Below, piece by piece: positions 5,904-16,900 of a stretch of 18,139 nt of DNA. Source of the DNA: Fimbriimonadaceae bacterium (GTDB taxonomy: Bacteria > Armatimonadota > Fimbriimonadia > Fimbriimonadales > Fimbriimonadaceae). Made by a program: the position numbers and the translations under genes. Location: positions 1-18,139 of the forward strand of contig JAIBBE010000089.1 of NCBI GenBank assembly GCA_019694835.1. The letters are read 5' to 3'. Numbering within the stretch: position 1 is the first letter of the stretch; each line of letters begins with the position of its first letter. Under the pieces are notes generated by a model. The model worked only from the letters and a program-made list of their open reading frames with translations, did not search any database and was not told where the DNA came from.

Positions 5904-8900
5904 ATGGATGTCTTTGACTTTCGCCAGCGGTTGGTCTCGGACTACGAGACCTTCACGCGGTCTTTCGTGCGGATCAAGGCACCCGACATCAAGGGCTTTG
6001 TCGATTCGGCCTACGCCGCCGGGGCGTTTTGGCCCTCTCCGCTGATCCAGTTGAATCCGGCCTTCGTCTCTGGAGGAGACATCGGAGCGTTTGTGGCCGA
6101 AGGGCTGTTGCACCCCGAGTGTGAGCGCATCTTCCGGTTCGGGAAGTCAGCGGAGGGCGCTCCGGGGCGTCCCTTGCTGCTCCACAAGCATCAGGAAGAA
6201 GCCATCCGCATCGCCAAGCGGCGGGAGAGCTATGTTCTAACGACCGGCACAGGGTCCGGTAAGTCGCTCTCCTATTTCATCCCCATTGTCGATGACGTTC
6301 TCCGCAGGAAGGCGGCAGGCGAGGCGAAAGGGATCACCGCCATCGTCGTGTATCCCATGAACGCACTGGCCAACTCACAAATGGAAGAGTTGGAGAAGTA
6401 CATCTGTCTTGGTTACCATCGGGGCGGCGAGCCCGTTCGGTTTGCTCGCTACACGGGTCAAGAGTCACAGACAGACCGGGATGCCATTGCCGCGAATCCG
6501 CCCGATATTCTCCTGACCAACTATGTGATGCTTGAGTTGCTGTTGACCCGCCACTCAAGCCCTGATCCCCAGATTGTCCAGCAGGCACAAGGGCTGCGGT
6601 TCCTCGTACTCGACGAACTCCACACCTACCGTGGTCGGCAGGGTGCAGACGTTGCGATGCTCGTTCGGCGGGTTCGGGATCGAATGAATCCCGATCTGCT
6701 TTGCGTGGGTACGTCCGCCACGATGGCAACGGAAGGGCTGGCGTCGGATAAGGCGACGGTTGTCGCTCGCGTCGCAAGCCGCCTGTTCGGCGCGAATGTG
6801 AGCCCGGCCAACGTCGTCACGGAAACGCTGCGACGCGTCACGCCCGACAGCGCGGACATCAGCACTCCGTCTCTCGCTCGCGCTATCGACGCCGGTGTTC
6901 CGGTGAGCGCGGGATATGAGGAACTCCGTTCGCATTCCATCTCTGCGTGGATCGAGACAACGCTCGGCCTCGCTCGCGAGGACAACAAGCCGGATGGCAA
7001 GTGGGTCCGCGCGCCGAAGCCAAAGACCGTGGAGGAGGCATCGGAACTCTTGGCGAGAGAGAGCGGTCGCCCACTCGATCAGTGTTCTCGCTTTCTCCGC
7101 TCGTTCCTGCTGGCCTCGTACAATGCGAAAAATGCCAACGGCGTGAGCCTGTTCGCGTTTCGCTTGCACCAATTCGTCACTGGTGCAGGCGACCTGTTCA
7201 CGACCTTGGAGAAGCCGCAGGATCGATTCCTGACGGTGAATGGGCAGCAGTTCAAGCCGGGCGATAGGTCAAAACCCCTGTTCACGGCCTGCTTCTGCCG
7301 GTCCTGCGGTCAGGAGTATCTGCCCGTTTGGATGACGCTCACGAACAAGAAGCCGACGCAGATCAATCCTCGCGAATTCGGCGAACGGTCGGGCGACGAG
7401 GAAGGGGCCTCGTGGGGCTATTTCATGCCCGATCCGAGCGGCTCGTTCGATCCGAACGACATGGAGGTCTATCCAGCCGAATGGATGGAGCCTGACCAAC
7501 ATGGGGGAGCACGGCTGCGCCGGGACTTCAGACGCTACCAGCCCGTTTCCTTCTCTTGCACGCCCGAAGGAGAAGCGTCGGCAGCCGGTCTCTCGGGCTG
7601 GATCGTCCCCGGCAGCTTCCGTTTTTGTCTCGCGCCGGATTGCCACGCCAGCTTCGACGGGTCTGTCCGAAGTGAAGGGAGCAAGCTTGGGTCGCTGTCG
7701 GCGGAAGGGCGATCAAGCGCGACAACGGTTCTTGCCCTTTCCGCGATGCGGTTTCTCATCTCGCAAGACTCGTTGCCAGACGAGGCCAAGAAGCTTCTCG
7801 CATTCAGCGACAACAGGCAGGACGCTTCCCTTCAAGCCGGTCACCTCAACGACTTTGTGATGATCCTTCTGCTGCGTGGCGCTCTTTTGGCAGCGCTCAG
7901 GGACAGCGGAAGCGAGGGACTTCGCGACGACCACCTGACCCACCAAGTTTTCGACCATCTGCACCTCACTCCGCAGGACTACGCCAGCAACCCGGAGGCG
8001 AAAGGTGCCAAGGCTGAAGGGGCAAAGCGCGCGTTGCGCGATGTGCTGGGCTACCGGCTCTATTTCGACCTGCGGCGCGGTTGGCGCTTCACGCACCCCA
8101 ATCTCGAACAGTTGGGCTTTCTGGAGATCGGCTATTCGTCGCTCGATGATTGCGCCAAGGACGAGGACGAGTGGAGCACGCGGCATCCGCTTCTGGCCGC
8201 AGCCACGCCAGCCGTCCGCAAGGACCTGCTGAGGTCGCTCCTCGACATCATGAGGCGGGGCCTTTGCATTAAGACGGTCTATCTGGACCCTGACCATCAG
8301 GAGACGGCCCGAAATCGCTCCTACTCCGATCTGAAGGACCCTTGGGGCTACGCGGAAGACGAGCGCCCGCTCTCCTCGGCGATCATGGTGCCCCGACCTG
8401 AATCGGCCGCACAGAAAGACGCCCTCGTTGTAAACGTGTCCCACCGTTCGGTCTTTGGACGAAGGGTGCGTGCGAAGGCGACATGGAAGGACGCTATCTC
8501 TCGGTTCCCTGCCAAGATCGATGAGGACGCGTACAACGCCATCGCTGACGATATGCTGGCCGTGCTTCAGGTTTACGGCCTCGTCGAGCCGGTGGAGATC
8601 AAGCGCGATCTGACGGGCTTTCAGGTCCCCTCATCGACGCTCGAATGGCGAGAAGGATCGACCGAAAAGCAGGCCGACGCCAACCCGTTCTTCCGCGACC
8701 TTTATGACAACGTCGCCGAGATGTTGCGCCAGAATGACCGGCTGCTTCACGTGCTTCACGCTCGGGAACACACGGCGCAGGTGGACGCCGACGAGCGCGA
8801 GAAGCGCGAGGCCGCCTTCAGAACAGCCAAGCTTCCAGTGATGTTCTGCTCGCCCACGATGGAACTCGGCGTCGATATTTCGACGCTCAACACCGTTTAC

Positions 8901-11117
8901 ATGCGGAATGTCCCTCCCACACCCGCCAATTATGCGCAGCGTTCAGGCCGCGCGGGGCGCAGCGGCCAGCCCGCACTGGTGTTGACCTACTGCGCCGCGC
9001 GCAGCCCACATGATCAGTATTTCTTCCGTGACCCCTCACGTATGGTTGCGGGTGCGGTCTCACCGCCTGCCATCGATCTCGCCAATGAGGACCTCATTCG
9101 CTCCCACATCCATGCAGTGTGGCTTGCAGAAACGGGAGCGAAGCTGGGGCCATCCGTTCGCCAAGTGATCGATACGGACCAAGACGACAAGCTGCCGATC
9201 ATCGAGCAGATCGCGCTTCAGATCGATCAGCCTAGCGCCCGCGTGAAAGCGTCGGCCCGTGCCATCAACATCCTCGGCACGCTGCGGACCGACCTCACGC
9301 AAGAAGCTGCGCCTTGGTTCACGCAGGACTGGCTCGACCACACCATCCGTTCGAGCCATCTCACGCTGAATTCGGCCTTTGATCGGTGGCGCGATCTGCT
9401 TCGCGCTACCTTGACCCAGATGAAACTGGCCTCAGCCATCGACAACAATCTGGCCGCCGATCAAAAGACGAAGAAGGACGCCAGACAGCGGCTCGACGAA
9501 GCGCGAATGCAGCGCGATCTTCTGCTCGACAGCGGATCATCCCTGAACAGCGACTTCTACGCATACAGGTATCTGGCGTCGGAGGGCTTTCTGCCCGGCT
9601 ATAACTTCCCTCGGCTGCCCCTTCTGGCTTACATCCCGGCCCGGCGAGAGAGAGCGGGTCGAGAGAGCTTCTTGTCCCGCCCTCGCTTTTTGGGCCTCTC
9701 GGAATTCGGACCCCGCTCAATCATCTATCACGAGGGATCGACCTACCGCGTCCGTAAGGCAATCCTGACCCTTCGGAGCACCGACACGATCTCCGCTGAC
9801 TCGCAACTTCCCGTTCGCAAGGCGCGGCGTTGCCCAGCTTGCGGATATGGCCACTTCGATGCGGAATCTGAGTACGAGTTGTGCGTGGCTTGTGGCTCGC
9901 GTCTCGATGGCGATGCCAGCTTGCTCTCGAAGCTCTACCGCATCGATCAAGTGAGCACCCGACGCGCCGACCGCATCAACTCCGACGAGGAGGAGCGTCA
10001 GCGGCAGGGATACGAGATCGTCACGACGCTGCGCTTCGCCGATCAGGCGAGCCAGCGCCGCGTCTCAAAGATCGAGGTGAGCGAGGGAGGAGAATGCCTC
10101 CTCGAAGCCGACTATGGCCCAGCCGCTACCGTCTGGCGGATCAACCTTGGATGGCGTCGTCGGAAAGCAAAATCGATCTACGGTTTCCTGATCGATGTCG
10201 CGACCGGCGACTGGGCCAAAGATGAGCAAGCTCCCGAAGAGCGAATGGACGATGCACCCACGTCACGCACCGTCGAACGCATCATCCCCTTCGTCGAGGA
10301 TCGCAGGAACATCCTTGTGGTCAGGCCGAGAGTGAAACTCTCGCACGGTGAGATCACCACGTTCATGTTCGCGCTCAAGCGCGGCATCGAGAGTTTGTTC
10401 CAGCTTGAGGAGAGCGAACTGGCTGCCGAGCCGCTGCCGGATAGCGAACACCGTCACGCGATCCTGCTCTACGAAGCGGCTGAAGGTGGTGCTGGTGTCT
10501 TGAACCGGCTGGCATCAGACCTCACCGCCATGCGTCGTGTGGCGCAGCGCGCCTTGGAGGTGATGCACTTTGGCCCGAGGACTGGTGCTTGGGTATCGGC
10601 TGCTGCCATCGACGATCAGGACCCGAATTGCGAGGCTGGCTGCTATCGCTGTTTGCTCTCCTATTCCAATCAGCCCGACCACACGGACATCGACCGGCGG
10701 AACGAGACGGTCCTCGACCTGCTGTGCCGTCTAACGCGCGCTGATGCCTCGATAGGAAGTTCGACTGGCGCAACGGCTGAAGACGCCTTCGCCGTTCTGC
10801 ACCGCATGGCGGGGTCGGGCCTTGAGCGGAAATGGCTCGAAGCTCTTCGGGATGGAGGCTACCGGCTACCTGACCGCGCCCAGCCCATGATGTCCGACTT
10901 TGGGACCCAACCCGACTTCGCCTATGACGCAACGAAGTCGATCATCTACATCGACGGTCCTCACCACCAGCATGCGTCCGTGAAACTGATGGACGACGTG
11001 AAGCGGACGGCACTCCGCAATGCCGGGTACAAGGTCATCGAGTTCGGTTCTGACCCGAACGGCTGGAAGGCCGTCCTCGAACGCTACTCCTTCGTATTTG
11101 GAAAGCCGAACGCATGA
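5904..11117 (+). CDS. DEAD/DEAH helicase with MZB (DUF1998) region and C-terminal Vsr/DUF559-like nuclease domain
   Basis: A 1737-aa ATP-dependent helicase. The N-terminal RecA lobe has Walker A 'TGTGSGKS' (114-121), motif II 'DELH' (237-240) and motif III 'TSATM' (270-274). The second lobe has 'SPTMELGVDIS' near 980 and 'QRSGRAGR' at 1012-1019. Zinc-binding pairs are seen at Cys465/468 with Cys575/580, and at Cys1310/1313 with a second CVAC. The DUF1998/MZB region lies at about 1450-1600, with 'LYEAAEGGAGVL' and Cys1576, Cys1580 and Cys1583. After this comes a domain (about 1635-1737) with Glu1641, 'PDF' with Asp1671, 'IYIDGPHH' with Asp1684, then 'DDVK' (1697-1700) and 'GYKVIEF'. This is the order seen in Vsr/DUF559 endonuclease folds. 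Size and layout recall Druantia DruE, or a fusion of DISARM DrmA and DrmB. Its stop overlaps the SNF2 start (ATGA). Helicase and MZB are secure; the nuclease assignment is by motif. Confidence 0.88.
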   Translation: MDVFDFRQRLVSDYETFTRSFVRIKAPDIKGFVDSAYAAGAFWPSPLIQLNPAFVSGGDIGAFVAEGLLHPECERIFRFGKSAEGAPGRPLLLHKHQEEAIRIAKRRESYVLTTGTGSGKSLSYFIPIVDDVLRRKAAGEAKGITAIVVYPMNALANSQMEELEKYICLGYHRGGEPVRFARYTGQESQTDRDAIAANPPDILLTNYVMLELLLTRHSSPDPQIVQQAQGLRFLVLDELHTYRGRQGADVAMLVRRVRDRMNPDLLCVGTSATMATEGLASDKATVVARVASRLFGANVSPANVVTETLRRVTPDSADISTPSLARAIDAGVPVSAGYEELRSHSISAWIETTLGLAREDNKPDGKWVRAPKPKTVEEASELLARESGRPLDQCSRFLRSFLLASYNAKNANGVSLFAFRLHQFVTGAGDLFTTLEKPQDRFLTVNGQQFKPGDRSKPLFTACFCRSCGQEYLPVWMTLTNKKPTQINPREFGERSGDEEGASWGYFMPDPSGSFDPNDMEVYPAEWMEPDQHGGARLRRDFRRYQPVSFSCTPEGEASAAGLSGWIVPGSFRFCLAPDCHASFDGSVRSEGSKLGSLSAEGRSSATTVLALSAMRFLISQDSLPDEAKKLLAFSDNRQDASLQAGHLNDFVMILLLRGALLAALRDSGSEGLRDDHLTHQVFDHLHLTPQDYASNPEAKGAKAEGAKRALRDVLGYRLYFDLRRGWRFTHPNLEQLGFLEIGYSSLDDCAKDEDEWSTRHPLLAAATPAVRKDLLRSLLDIMRRGLCIKTVYLDPDHQETARNRSYSDLKDPWGYAEDERPLSSAIMVPRPESAAQKDALVVNVSHRSVFGRRVRAKATWKDAISRFPAKIDEDAYNAIADDMLAVLQVYGLVEPVEIKRDLTGFQVPSSTLEWREGSTEKQADANPFFRDLYDNVAEMLRQNDRLLHVLHAREHTAQVDADEREKREAAFRTAKLPVMFCSPTMELGVDISTLNTVYMRNVPPTPANYAQRSGRAGRSGQPALVLTYCAARSPHDQYFFRDPSRMVAGAVSPPAIDLANEDLIRSHIHAVWLAETGAKLGPSVRQVIDTDQDDKLPIIEQIALQIDQPSARVKASARAINILGTLRTDLTQEAAPWFTQDWLDHTIRSSHLTLNSAFDRWRDLLRATLTQMKLASAIDNNLAADQKTKKDARQRLDEARMQRDLLLDSGSSLNSDFYAYRYLASEGFLPGYNFPRLPLLAYIPARRERAGRESFLSRPRFLGLSEFGPRSIIYHEGSTYRVRKAILTLRSTDTISADSQLPVRKARRCPACGYGHFDAESEYELCVACGSRLDGDASLLSKLYRIDQVSTRRADRINSDEEERQRQGYEIVTTLRFADQASQRRVSKIEVSEGGECLLEADYGPAATVWRINLGWRRRKAKSIYGFLIDVATGDWAKDEQAPEERMDDAPTSRTVERIIPFVEDRRNILVVRPRVKLSHGEITTFMFALKRGIESLFQLEESELAAEPLPDSEHRHAILLYEAAEGGAGVLNRLASDLTAMRRVAQRALEVMHFGPRTGAWVSAAAIDDQDPNCEAGCYRCLLSYSNQPDHTDIDRRNETVLDLLCRLTRADASIGSSTGATAEDAFAVLHRMAGSGLERKWLEALRDGGYRLPDRAQPMMSDFGTQPDFAYDATKSIIYIDGPHHQHASVKLMDDVKRTALRNAGYKVIEFGSDPNGWKAVLERYSFVFGKPNA

Positions 11118-13999
11118 GCGCTTCGATTGCCGCAAGGGCCGATTTCTCTCCCGGCAGCCTCGTCCGGGCGCGGGGGCGGGAGTGGGTCGTGCTTCCAAAG
11201 ACTTCGGGGGACCGCCTCTGGGTGCGGCCGCTCGGCGGCGTGGAGGACGACGCGACGCTGATCTACCTCCCGCTTGAGCGTGAAGCGCCTCGACCGGCGA
11301 CATTCCCGCCGCCCAACCCCGAGATGAATTCGGATCAGGCTGCTGCGCTTCTATTGCGCGACGCCCTTACCCTGAAGCTCAGGGCCGGTGCCGGTCCTTT
11401 TCGGTCGCTAGGCAACATCACCGTCGAGCCCCGTGCCTACCAGCTTGTTCCCCTCCTGATGGCGCTCAAGCAGGATACCGTGCGTCTCCTCATTGGAGAT
11501 GATGTGGGTATCGGCAAGACCATCGAGGCTGGGCTCATTGCGCGGGAGCTTCTCGACCGGGGCGAGATCGACAAGCTCACCGTGCTGTGCCCGCCCCATT
11601 TGTGCGACCAGTGGCAGGACGAACTCGCAAGCAAGTTCGCCATCCAAGCGGAGGTGGTTCGCACCGGAACGGCCTCGCGCCTTGAGCGCGGCCTTCCGCC
11701 CAACGTGTCGATATTCGACGTGCATCCGTTCACGGTCGTGAGCCTCGATTACATCAAGATGAAGACCCGGCGGGACGAGTTCCTTCGTGCCTGCCCCGAC
11801 TTTGTGATCGTGGAGGAGGCTCACAGTTGCGTCGGGGCTGGTGCCGGGAGCAGGACCCAACGGCTCGACCTGCTTCGGGGGCTCGCGAAGAAAGACGACC
11901 GCCACATCGTGTTTCTGACGGCCACGCCGCACTCTGGCGACGAGACCGCGTTCCACAATCTGCTGGGTCTGCTCGACCCAGCCTTCACCCAGCTTCAATC
12001 CATGCCCGACGGGACGGCACGGCGTCAGTTGCGAGAGCAGTTGGCGCAGCACTTCGTCCAGCGCCGACGCGAGGACATCAAGGAGTGGCGGGACGAAGGG
12101 TCCGTCTTCCCGGATCGAGAGACGAGTGAGGCCAGCTACGCTCTCACGGGCGAATGGGGGCATTTGTTTGACGGGGTGCTCGACTACGCTCGAACGCTCG
12201 TGAAGCGGACCGAGAACCAGTCCCTGCTGCGACAGCGCATGTCGTGGTGGGCAGCGCTCGCACTTCTGCGCTGCGTCTCCTCATCCCCGGCGTCGGCAGC
12301 CGTTGCCCTCGAAACCCGCCTACGTGCCGTCGAGGGCATGCAGGAGGCCGAGCAGATCGCGGAACTCGATGTTCGCGGGGCCGAGGCGGTCTTTGACGGC
12401 GAGGCCACCGACGAACTGACGACCGAGGAGAGTGCCCCTGCGGGCATCACCGACGATGGCCTGATGACCGACGAGGATCGGGCGAAATTGGAGCGGCTCT
12501 TGGGTCAGGCCCGAGCCCTGCGCGGCGTCGCTCGTGATCCCAAGGTGAAGCTGGTTGTCGGGCAGGTCGAGAGGATGCTGAAGGACGGGTTCCGGCCCGT
12601 CGTCTTCTGTCGCTATATCCAGACGGCCCACTACGTCGCCGAGCAATTGCGAGAAGCGCTGGGCGAGAAGAAGTACCTCGTCACCGTCGTCACGGGCGAA
12701 CTGCCGCCCGAGGAACGGCGGCACCGGATCGACGGCCTGTCGGAGGCCGCAGAAGACCGCATTCCGGTCCTCGTCGCGACGGACTGCCTGTCGGAGGGCA
12801 TCAACCTCCAGTCGCTGTTCTCGGCCGTGATTCACTACGACCTGAGTTGGAACCCCACCCGCCATGAGCAGCGGGAGGGCCGCGTGGATCGCTTCGGTCA
12901 GGCGGCGAAAACCGTGCGTGCCCTGATGATCTACGGCTCGAACAATCCCGTGGACGGGGCGGTGCTGAAGGTCATAACGCGAAAGGCAGAACGCATCCGC
13001 AAGGACCTTGGCGTGGCAGTCCCGGTTCCGATGGACACCAACAAGGTCACCGAAGCGATCCTGCGTGTCGTGCTCTTGCAGACAGGCGGCGTGGCCGATG
13101 GTCTGAAGCAAGGCAGGTTCGAGTTCATGGAGGAGCGTGAACTCGATCTCGCATGGGAGTCCGCCAAGGAGAACGCCAAGCAGAACCGAACCATCTTTGC
13201 CCAGAACACCCTCAAGCCTGACGCAGTCCTCCCGGAGTGGCGGAAGGCGATAGCGGCTTTGGGAGGCGAGGAGGATGTCCGACGTTTCGTTCGCTCTGCC
13301 TGCCAGCGGCTCGGCGCTCCGTTGGAGGCCTTCTCCGAGGGGCGCTACAAGCTCCCTGCCGCCAACCTCCCTCCTGCCGTCGTGGAGCAGTTGGAGGCGG
13401 CGCGCATCCCCAGCAAAGCGCTTCGCGTGGCATTCCGGCACCCGGCCCCGGCGGGCTTTGAGGCCGTCCATCGAACGCACCCCCTCGTCGTGGCGCTGGC
13501 CGACCACGTTGCCGAACGCGCTTTGGCCGAGGACAAGCCAGACCTCGCTTCGCGCTGCGGTGCGTTGGCTACGACAGCGGTCAAGACGAGGACGACCGTC
13601 CTCCTGCTTCGCCTGCGCGCCCAGATCGGGCTTGACCGGGTGGAGGGTGGACGCCGGTCGCGCCTGAGAACGCTGCTTGCTGAGGAGGCGGTGGCCGTCG
13701 CTCTCGAAGGCAGCGCTGCCCCACGGGCCTTAGAGCCGCAAGAAGCCCTCGCGCTCATGGCCGCCCAGCCTGCCCGAAACATGGAGCCCGACGAGAAGGC
13801 GTTCGAGGTGCAGGACAGCCTCGACACCGTTGCTCGCCTCACGACTGAATTTGAGGCGTTCGCGAGATCACGCGCGCAGACGCTCCTCGAAGACCACACT
13901 CGTGTGCGTGACGCATCACGCCAGAAGGGGCTGGCCTACGCGGTGGAACCCTGCCTGCCCGCCGACATCATTGGTTGCTTCGTTCTGGTGCCCGTCTGA
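11114..13999 (+). CDS. SNF2-family helicase, DISARM DrmD-like
   Basis: A 961-aa Swi2/Snf2 ATPase. Motif I is 'GDDVGIGKT' (128-136), motif II 'EEAH' (234-237), motif III 'LTATPHSGDE' (about 268-277). The C-terminal lobe has 'RPVVFCRY' near 494, 'VATDCLSEGINLQ' near 554 and 'EQREGRVDRFGQ' near 585-596. The 'LLRCVSSSPASAA' stretch between lobes and the overall length fit DrmD, the SNF2 component of DISARM class 1, better than RapA/HepA. The last 340 residues contain no domain I recognise. It should translocate on double-stranded DNA. The second motif has Glu where DEAH is usual. The start is fixed by the ATGA overlap with the upstream helicase; the stop overlaps the methylase start. Symbol left blank because the rest of DISARM is absent. 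Confidence 0.85.
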   Translation: MSASIAARADFSPGSLVRARGREWVVLPKTSGDRLWVRPLGGVEDDATLIYLPLEREAPRPATFPPPNPEMNSDQAAALLLRDALTLKLRAGAGPFRSLGNITVEPRAYQLVPLLMALKQDTVRLLIGDDVGIGKTIEAGLIARELLDRGEIDKLTVLCPPHLCDQWQDELASKFAIQAEVVRTGTASRLERGLPPNVSIFDVHPFTVVSLDYIKMKTRRDEFLRACPDFVIVEEAHSCVGAGAGSRTQRLDLLRGLAKKDDRHIVFLTATPHSGDETAFHNLLGLLDPAFTQLQSMPDGTARRQLREQLAQHFVQRRREDIKEWRDEGSVFPDRETSEASYALTGEWGHLFDGVLDYARTLVKRTENQSLLRQRMSWWAALALLRCVSSSPASAAVALETRLRAVEGMQEAEQIAELDVRGAEAVFDGEATDELTTEESAPAGITDDGLMTDEDRAKLERLLGQARALRGVARDPKVKLVVGQVERMLKDGFRPVVFCRYIQTAHYVAEQLREALGEKKYLVTVVTGELPPEERRHRIDGLSEAAEDRIPVLVATDCLSEGINLQSLFSAVIHYDLSWNPTRHEQREGRVDRFGQAAKTVRALMIYGSNNPVDGAVLKVITRKAERIRKDLGVAVPVPMDTNKVTEAILRVVLLQTGGVADGLKQGRFEFMEERELDLAWESAKENAKQNRTIFAQNTLKPDAVLPEWRKAIAALGGEEDVRRFVRSACQRLGAPLEAFSEGRYKLPAANLPPAVVEQLEAARIPSKALRVAFRHPAPAGFEAVHRTHPLVVALADHVAERALAEDKPDLASRCGALATTAVKTRTTVLLLRLRAQIGLDRVEGGRRSRLRTLLAEEAVAVALEGSAAPRALEPQEALALMAAQPARNMEPDEKAFEVQDSLDTVARLTTEFEAFARSRAQTLLEDHTRVRDASRQKGLAYAVEPCLPADIIGCFVLVPV

Positions 14000-16900
14000 T
14001 GCCCGCTGCCGAAACCTCGTTCACCGCGCTCCGTGTCGAAGGCGGCCTGTTCCCCGCCGAGTTCCTCGCTCGCATTGCCGCGCTCGAAGCTCCAGCGCAG
14101 CGCCCAGACGACTACGATGTTCCGCCCGGTCGCACGGTGCGTGACGAGATCGGCCGTTACTGGACTATCGCGGAGGCTCTCTGGAAGGAGTATCGCAGCC
14201 AGAGCCAGCGCGAGGGGCACGACCGCTCCCGCGTCGGTGTCGAGCGCTGGATGACGCGACTCCTGCGTGATGTGTTCGGCTATGGCGATCTCACGGCGGC
14301 GTCGAGCCGCTCGGTCATCGGCGAGCGGAGCTTCCCCATCACCCACTGGGCATATGGCGGCAAGCTGCCGCTGTTGATCACAACAGCGGATCACTCCCTC
14401 GACAAGTCCGACAGGCTTTTCGGCGAGGACGGGCGCAAGCGCGCACCTCACGCCACCATGCAGGAGTTTCTCAACGCCGATACTGCGGTGCTCTGGGGCG
14501 TTGTCACGAACGGGGTGCGCCTCCGTATCCTGCGCGACAACCCTTCGCTCACGCGACCGGCCTTCGTGGAGGCCGACTTCGAGCGCATCTTCGATGAGGG
14601 GCTCTACGCCGACTTTACCGCCCTCTGGCTGCTCCTGCACGCCTCACGTTTCGCTCCCGACGCCAAGGGCGTTGCCGGTACGCGGCTGGAAGCTTGGCGC
14701 GCTGAGGGAGCCAAGACCGGCCAGCGGGCGCTGGAGAAACTACGGGCAGGCGTTACGACGGCCTTGCGCGAGCTTGGGACGGGCTTCGTCGAAAACCCGG
14801 CCAACGACGCGCTCCGCATCGCGCTTCGCGATGGCACGCTGACGGCGGACGGGCTGCATCAGCAGTTGCTGCGGCTCGTCTATCGCATGCTGCTGCTCTT
14901 CACGGCCGAGGAGCGCGATCTGCTCCATCCCCCGGAGGCGGACGCCGACGCCCGCGATGTCTATCGGGACGGCTATAGCCTCGGTCGTGTCCGCGACCGC
15001 GCCCGGTTCCGCCGCCATTACGACCGCTACGGCGATCTTTGGGCGGGGCTCACCACGACGTTCCGGGCGCTGTCGCGTGGGTCGAAGCCTCTCGGTCTGC
15101 CTGCCATGGGCGGTCTCTTCGATCCGCTGTTGTGCCCCGATCTCGACAAGGCGGAACTCGCGAATTCGCGGCTCCTTGCTGCCGTCCATGCCTTGGCCTA
15201 CTTCACCTCGGATGGCGCGCTCAGCCGTGTGAACTATCGGGACATGGGCACCGAGGAACTCGGGTCCGTCTACGAGTCACTGCTCGAACTCCACCCGGTC
15301 GTTCAGGTGGCCGAGCGTCCTTGGACCTTCGGCTTTGTCGGCGACGATCTGGGTGGCAGCGCCAAGGGCAACGAGCGAAAGCTGTCAGGCTCCTATTACA
15401 CACCGGACAGCCTTGTGCAGGAATTGCTCCGCTCCGCTCTCGATCCGGTGATCGAGCGAACGATCACGGAGAACCCCGGCGACCCGCGTGCCGCGCTCCT
15501 CAAGCTCCGTGTTATCGACCCCGCCTGCGGCTCGGGCCACTTCCTGCTCGGCGCGGCGCGGCGGCTGGCCGACGCGGTCGCAAGACTCGATGCCGAGAGC
15601 GACCTGCCAGACGAGGCGATCCGGCGGCATGCTCTGCGCGAGGTGGTGCGGCGCTGCATCTACGGCGTGGACCGCAACCCCCTCTCCGTCGAACTGTGCA
15701 AGACGGCCCTTTGGATTGAGGCTATCGAGCCCGGCAAACCGCTTTCCTTCCTCGATGCGCATGTCAAATGCGGTGACAGCCTCGTCGGCGTGTTCGACCT
15801 CAAGGTACTGAAGGACGGTATCCCGGATGATGCATTTAAGGAGTTGACCGGGGACGACAAAGTGTATTGCCGCGACCTCAAAAAGCGAAATGCGGCCGAA
15901 CGCAAGACGCCCCACCTTGGCTTCCTGAGTGACGCTTCCGTGCCCCCAGCCTTGGCGGCGGCGTTCAATGCCCTCACCGAATTGCCCGAGGACACGGTCG
16001 AGCAGGTCGAGGAAGAAGCGCACGCGCTGAAACGGCTTCAAAAAGGACAGGCGACTTACGACCTCAAGGTCGCCTGCGATCTTTGGTGTGCGGCGTTTTT
16101 CCTACCAAAGGCCGGGAAACCAGAGTTCGTCGGGCGCGATCTCGTGCCCACCACGGACACCGTTTGGCGGTACGTGCGCGCCCCTTCTACTGTGTATGGC
16201 CCGCTGATCGGAGCGACATCCGAGGTAGCAGGCCGGGCAAGGTTCTTCCATTGGCCCTTAGAGTTCCCCGAAGCATTTGCCGTTGGAGGATTCGATTGCG
16301 TCCTCGGGAACCCGCCATGGGAAACAATGAGCCCGGACTATAAGGAGTTCTTTTCGGCGTTCGACGAGGGAATACGTCACCTATCTCCCCAAGAGCAAGA
16401 TATAGCCTTCAAGTCATTATTGTCAGATAAAATGATTGCCACTCTATGGGAAGAGCACTGTCTTTCTTTATACGCGTCTGTAAACTTTATGAAGTCAAGC
16501 GGTCGTTATCGCCTCTTTGCAGAAGGTAATCTCGGCAAAGGTGATTTCAACGTCTATCGGATGTTTGTCGAGACGGCTCTCGCTTTGACACGAAAAGAAC
16601 GGGTAGCCGCCCAGTTTGTCCCAGAAGGACTTTACAATGGAGCTAATGCAACGGCCATTCGGAAGGAGATTTTCGGCGCATTTCGACTATCAAAGATTGG
16701 TGGATTTGAGAATACACGAGGTATTTGGTTTCCATCTATCGATACTCGAATGAAGTTCTGTCTCTACGTGGCATGGAAAGAAGGAAAGACAGAAGATTTT
16801 TTTGCTGCATTCAATATCAATAGTCATGACCGCCTGCAAGCATTCAGCAATGAGATTGGTTTGAGAATACCAATGTCAATAATTATGGACTTCTCTCCAG

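Noticed and set aside
12320..13507. 395-residue antisense frame inside the SNF2 gene
   Set aside because: High GC at third codon positions opens the opposite strand; no motifs, and the sense gene is well supported. The same applies to antisense frames at 5024-5800, 6555-7172, 7713-8444, 11408-12163, 13936-14640 and 15385-16041.
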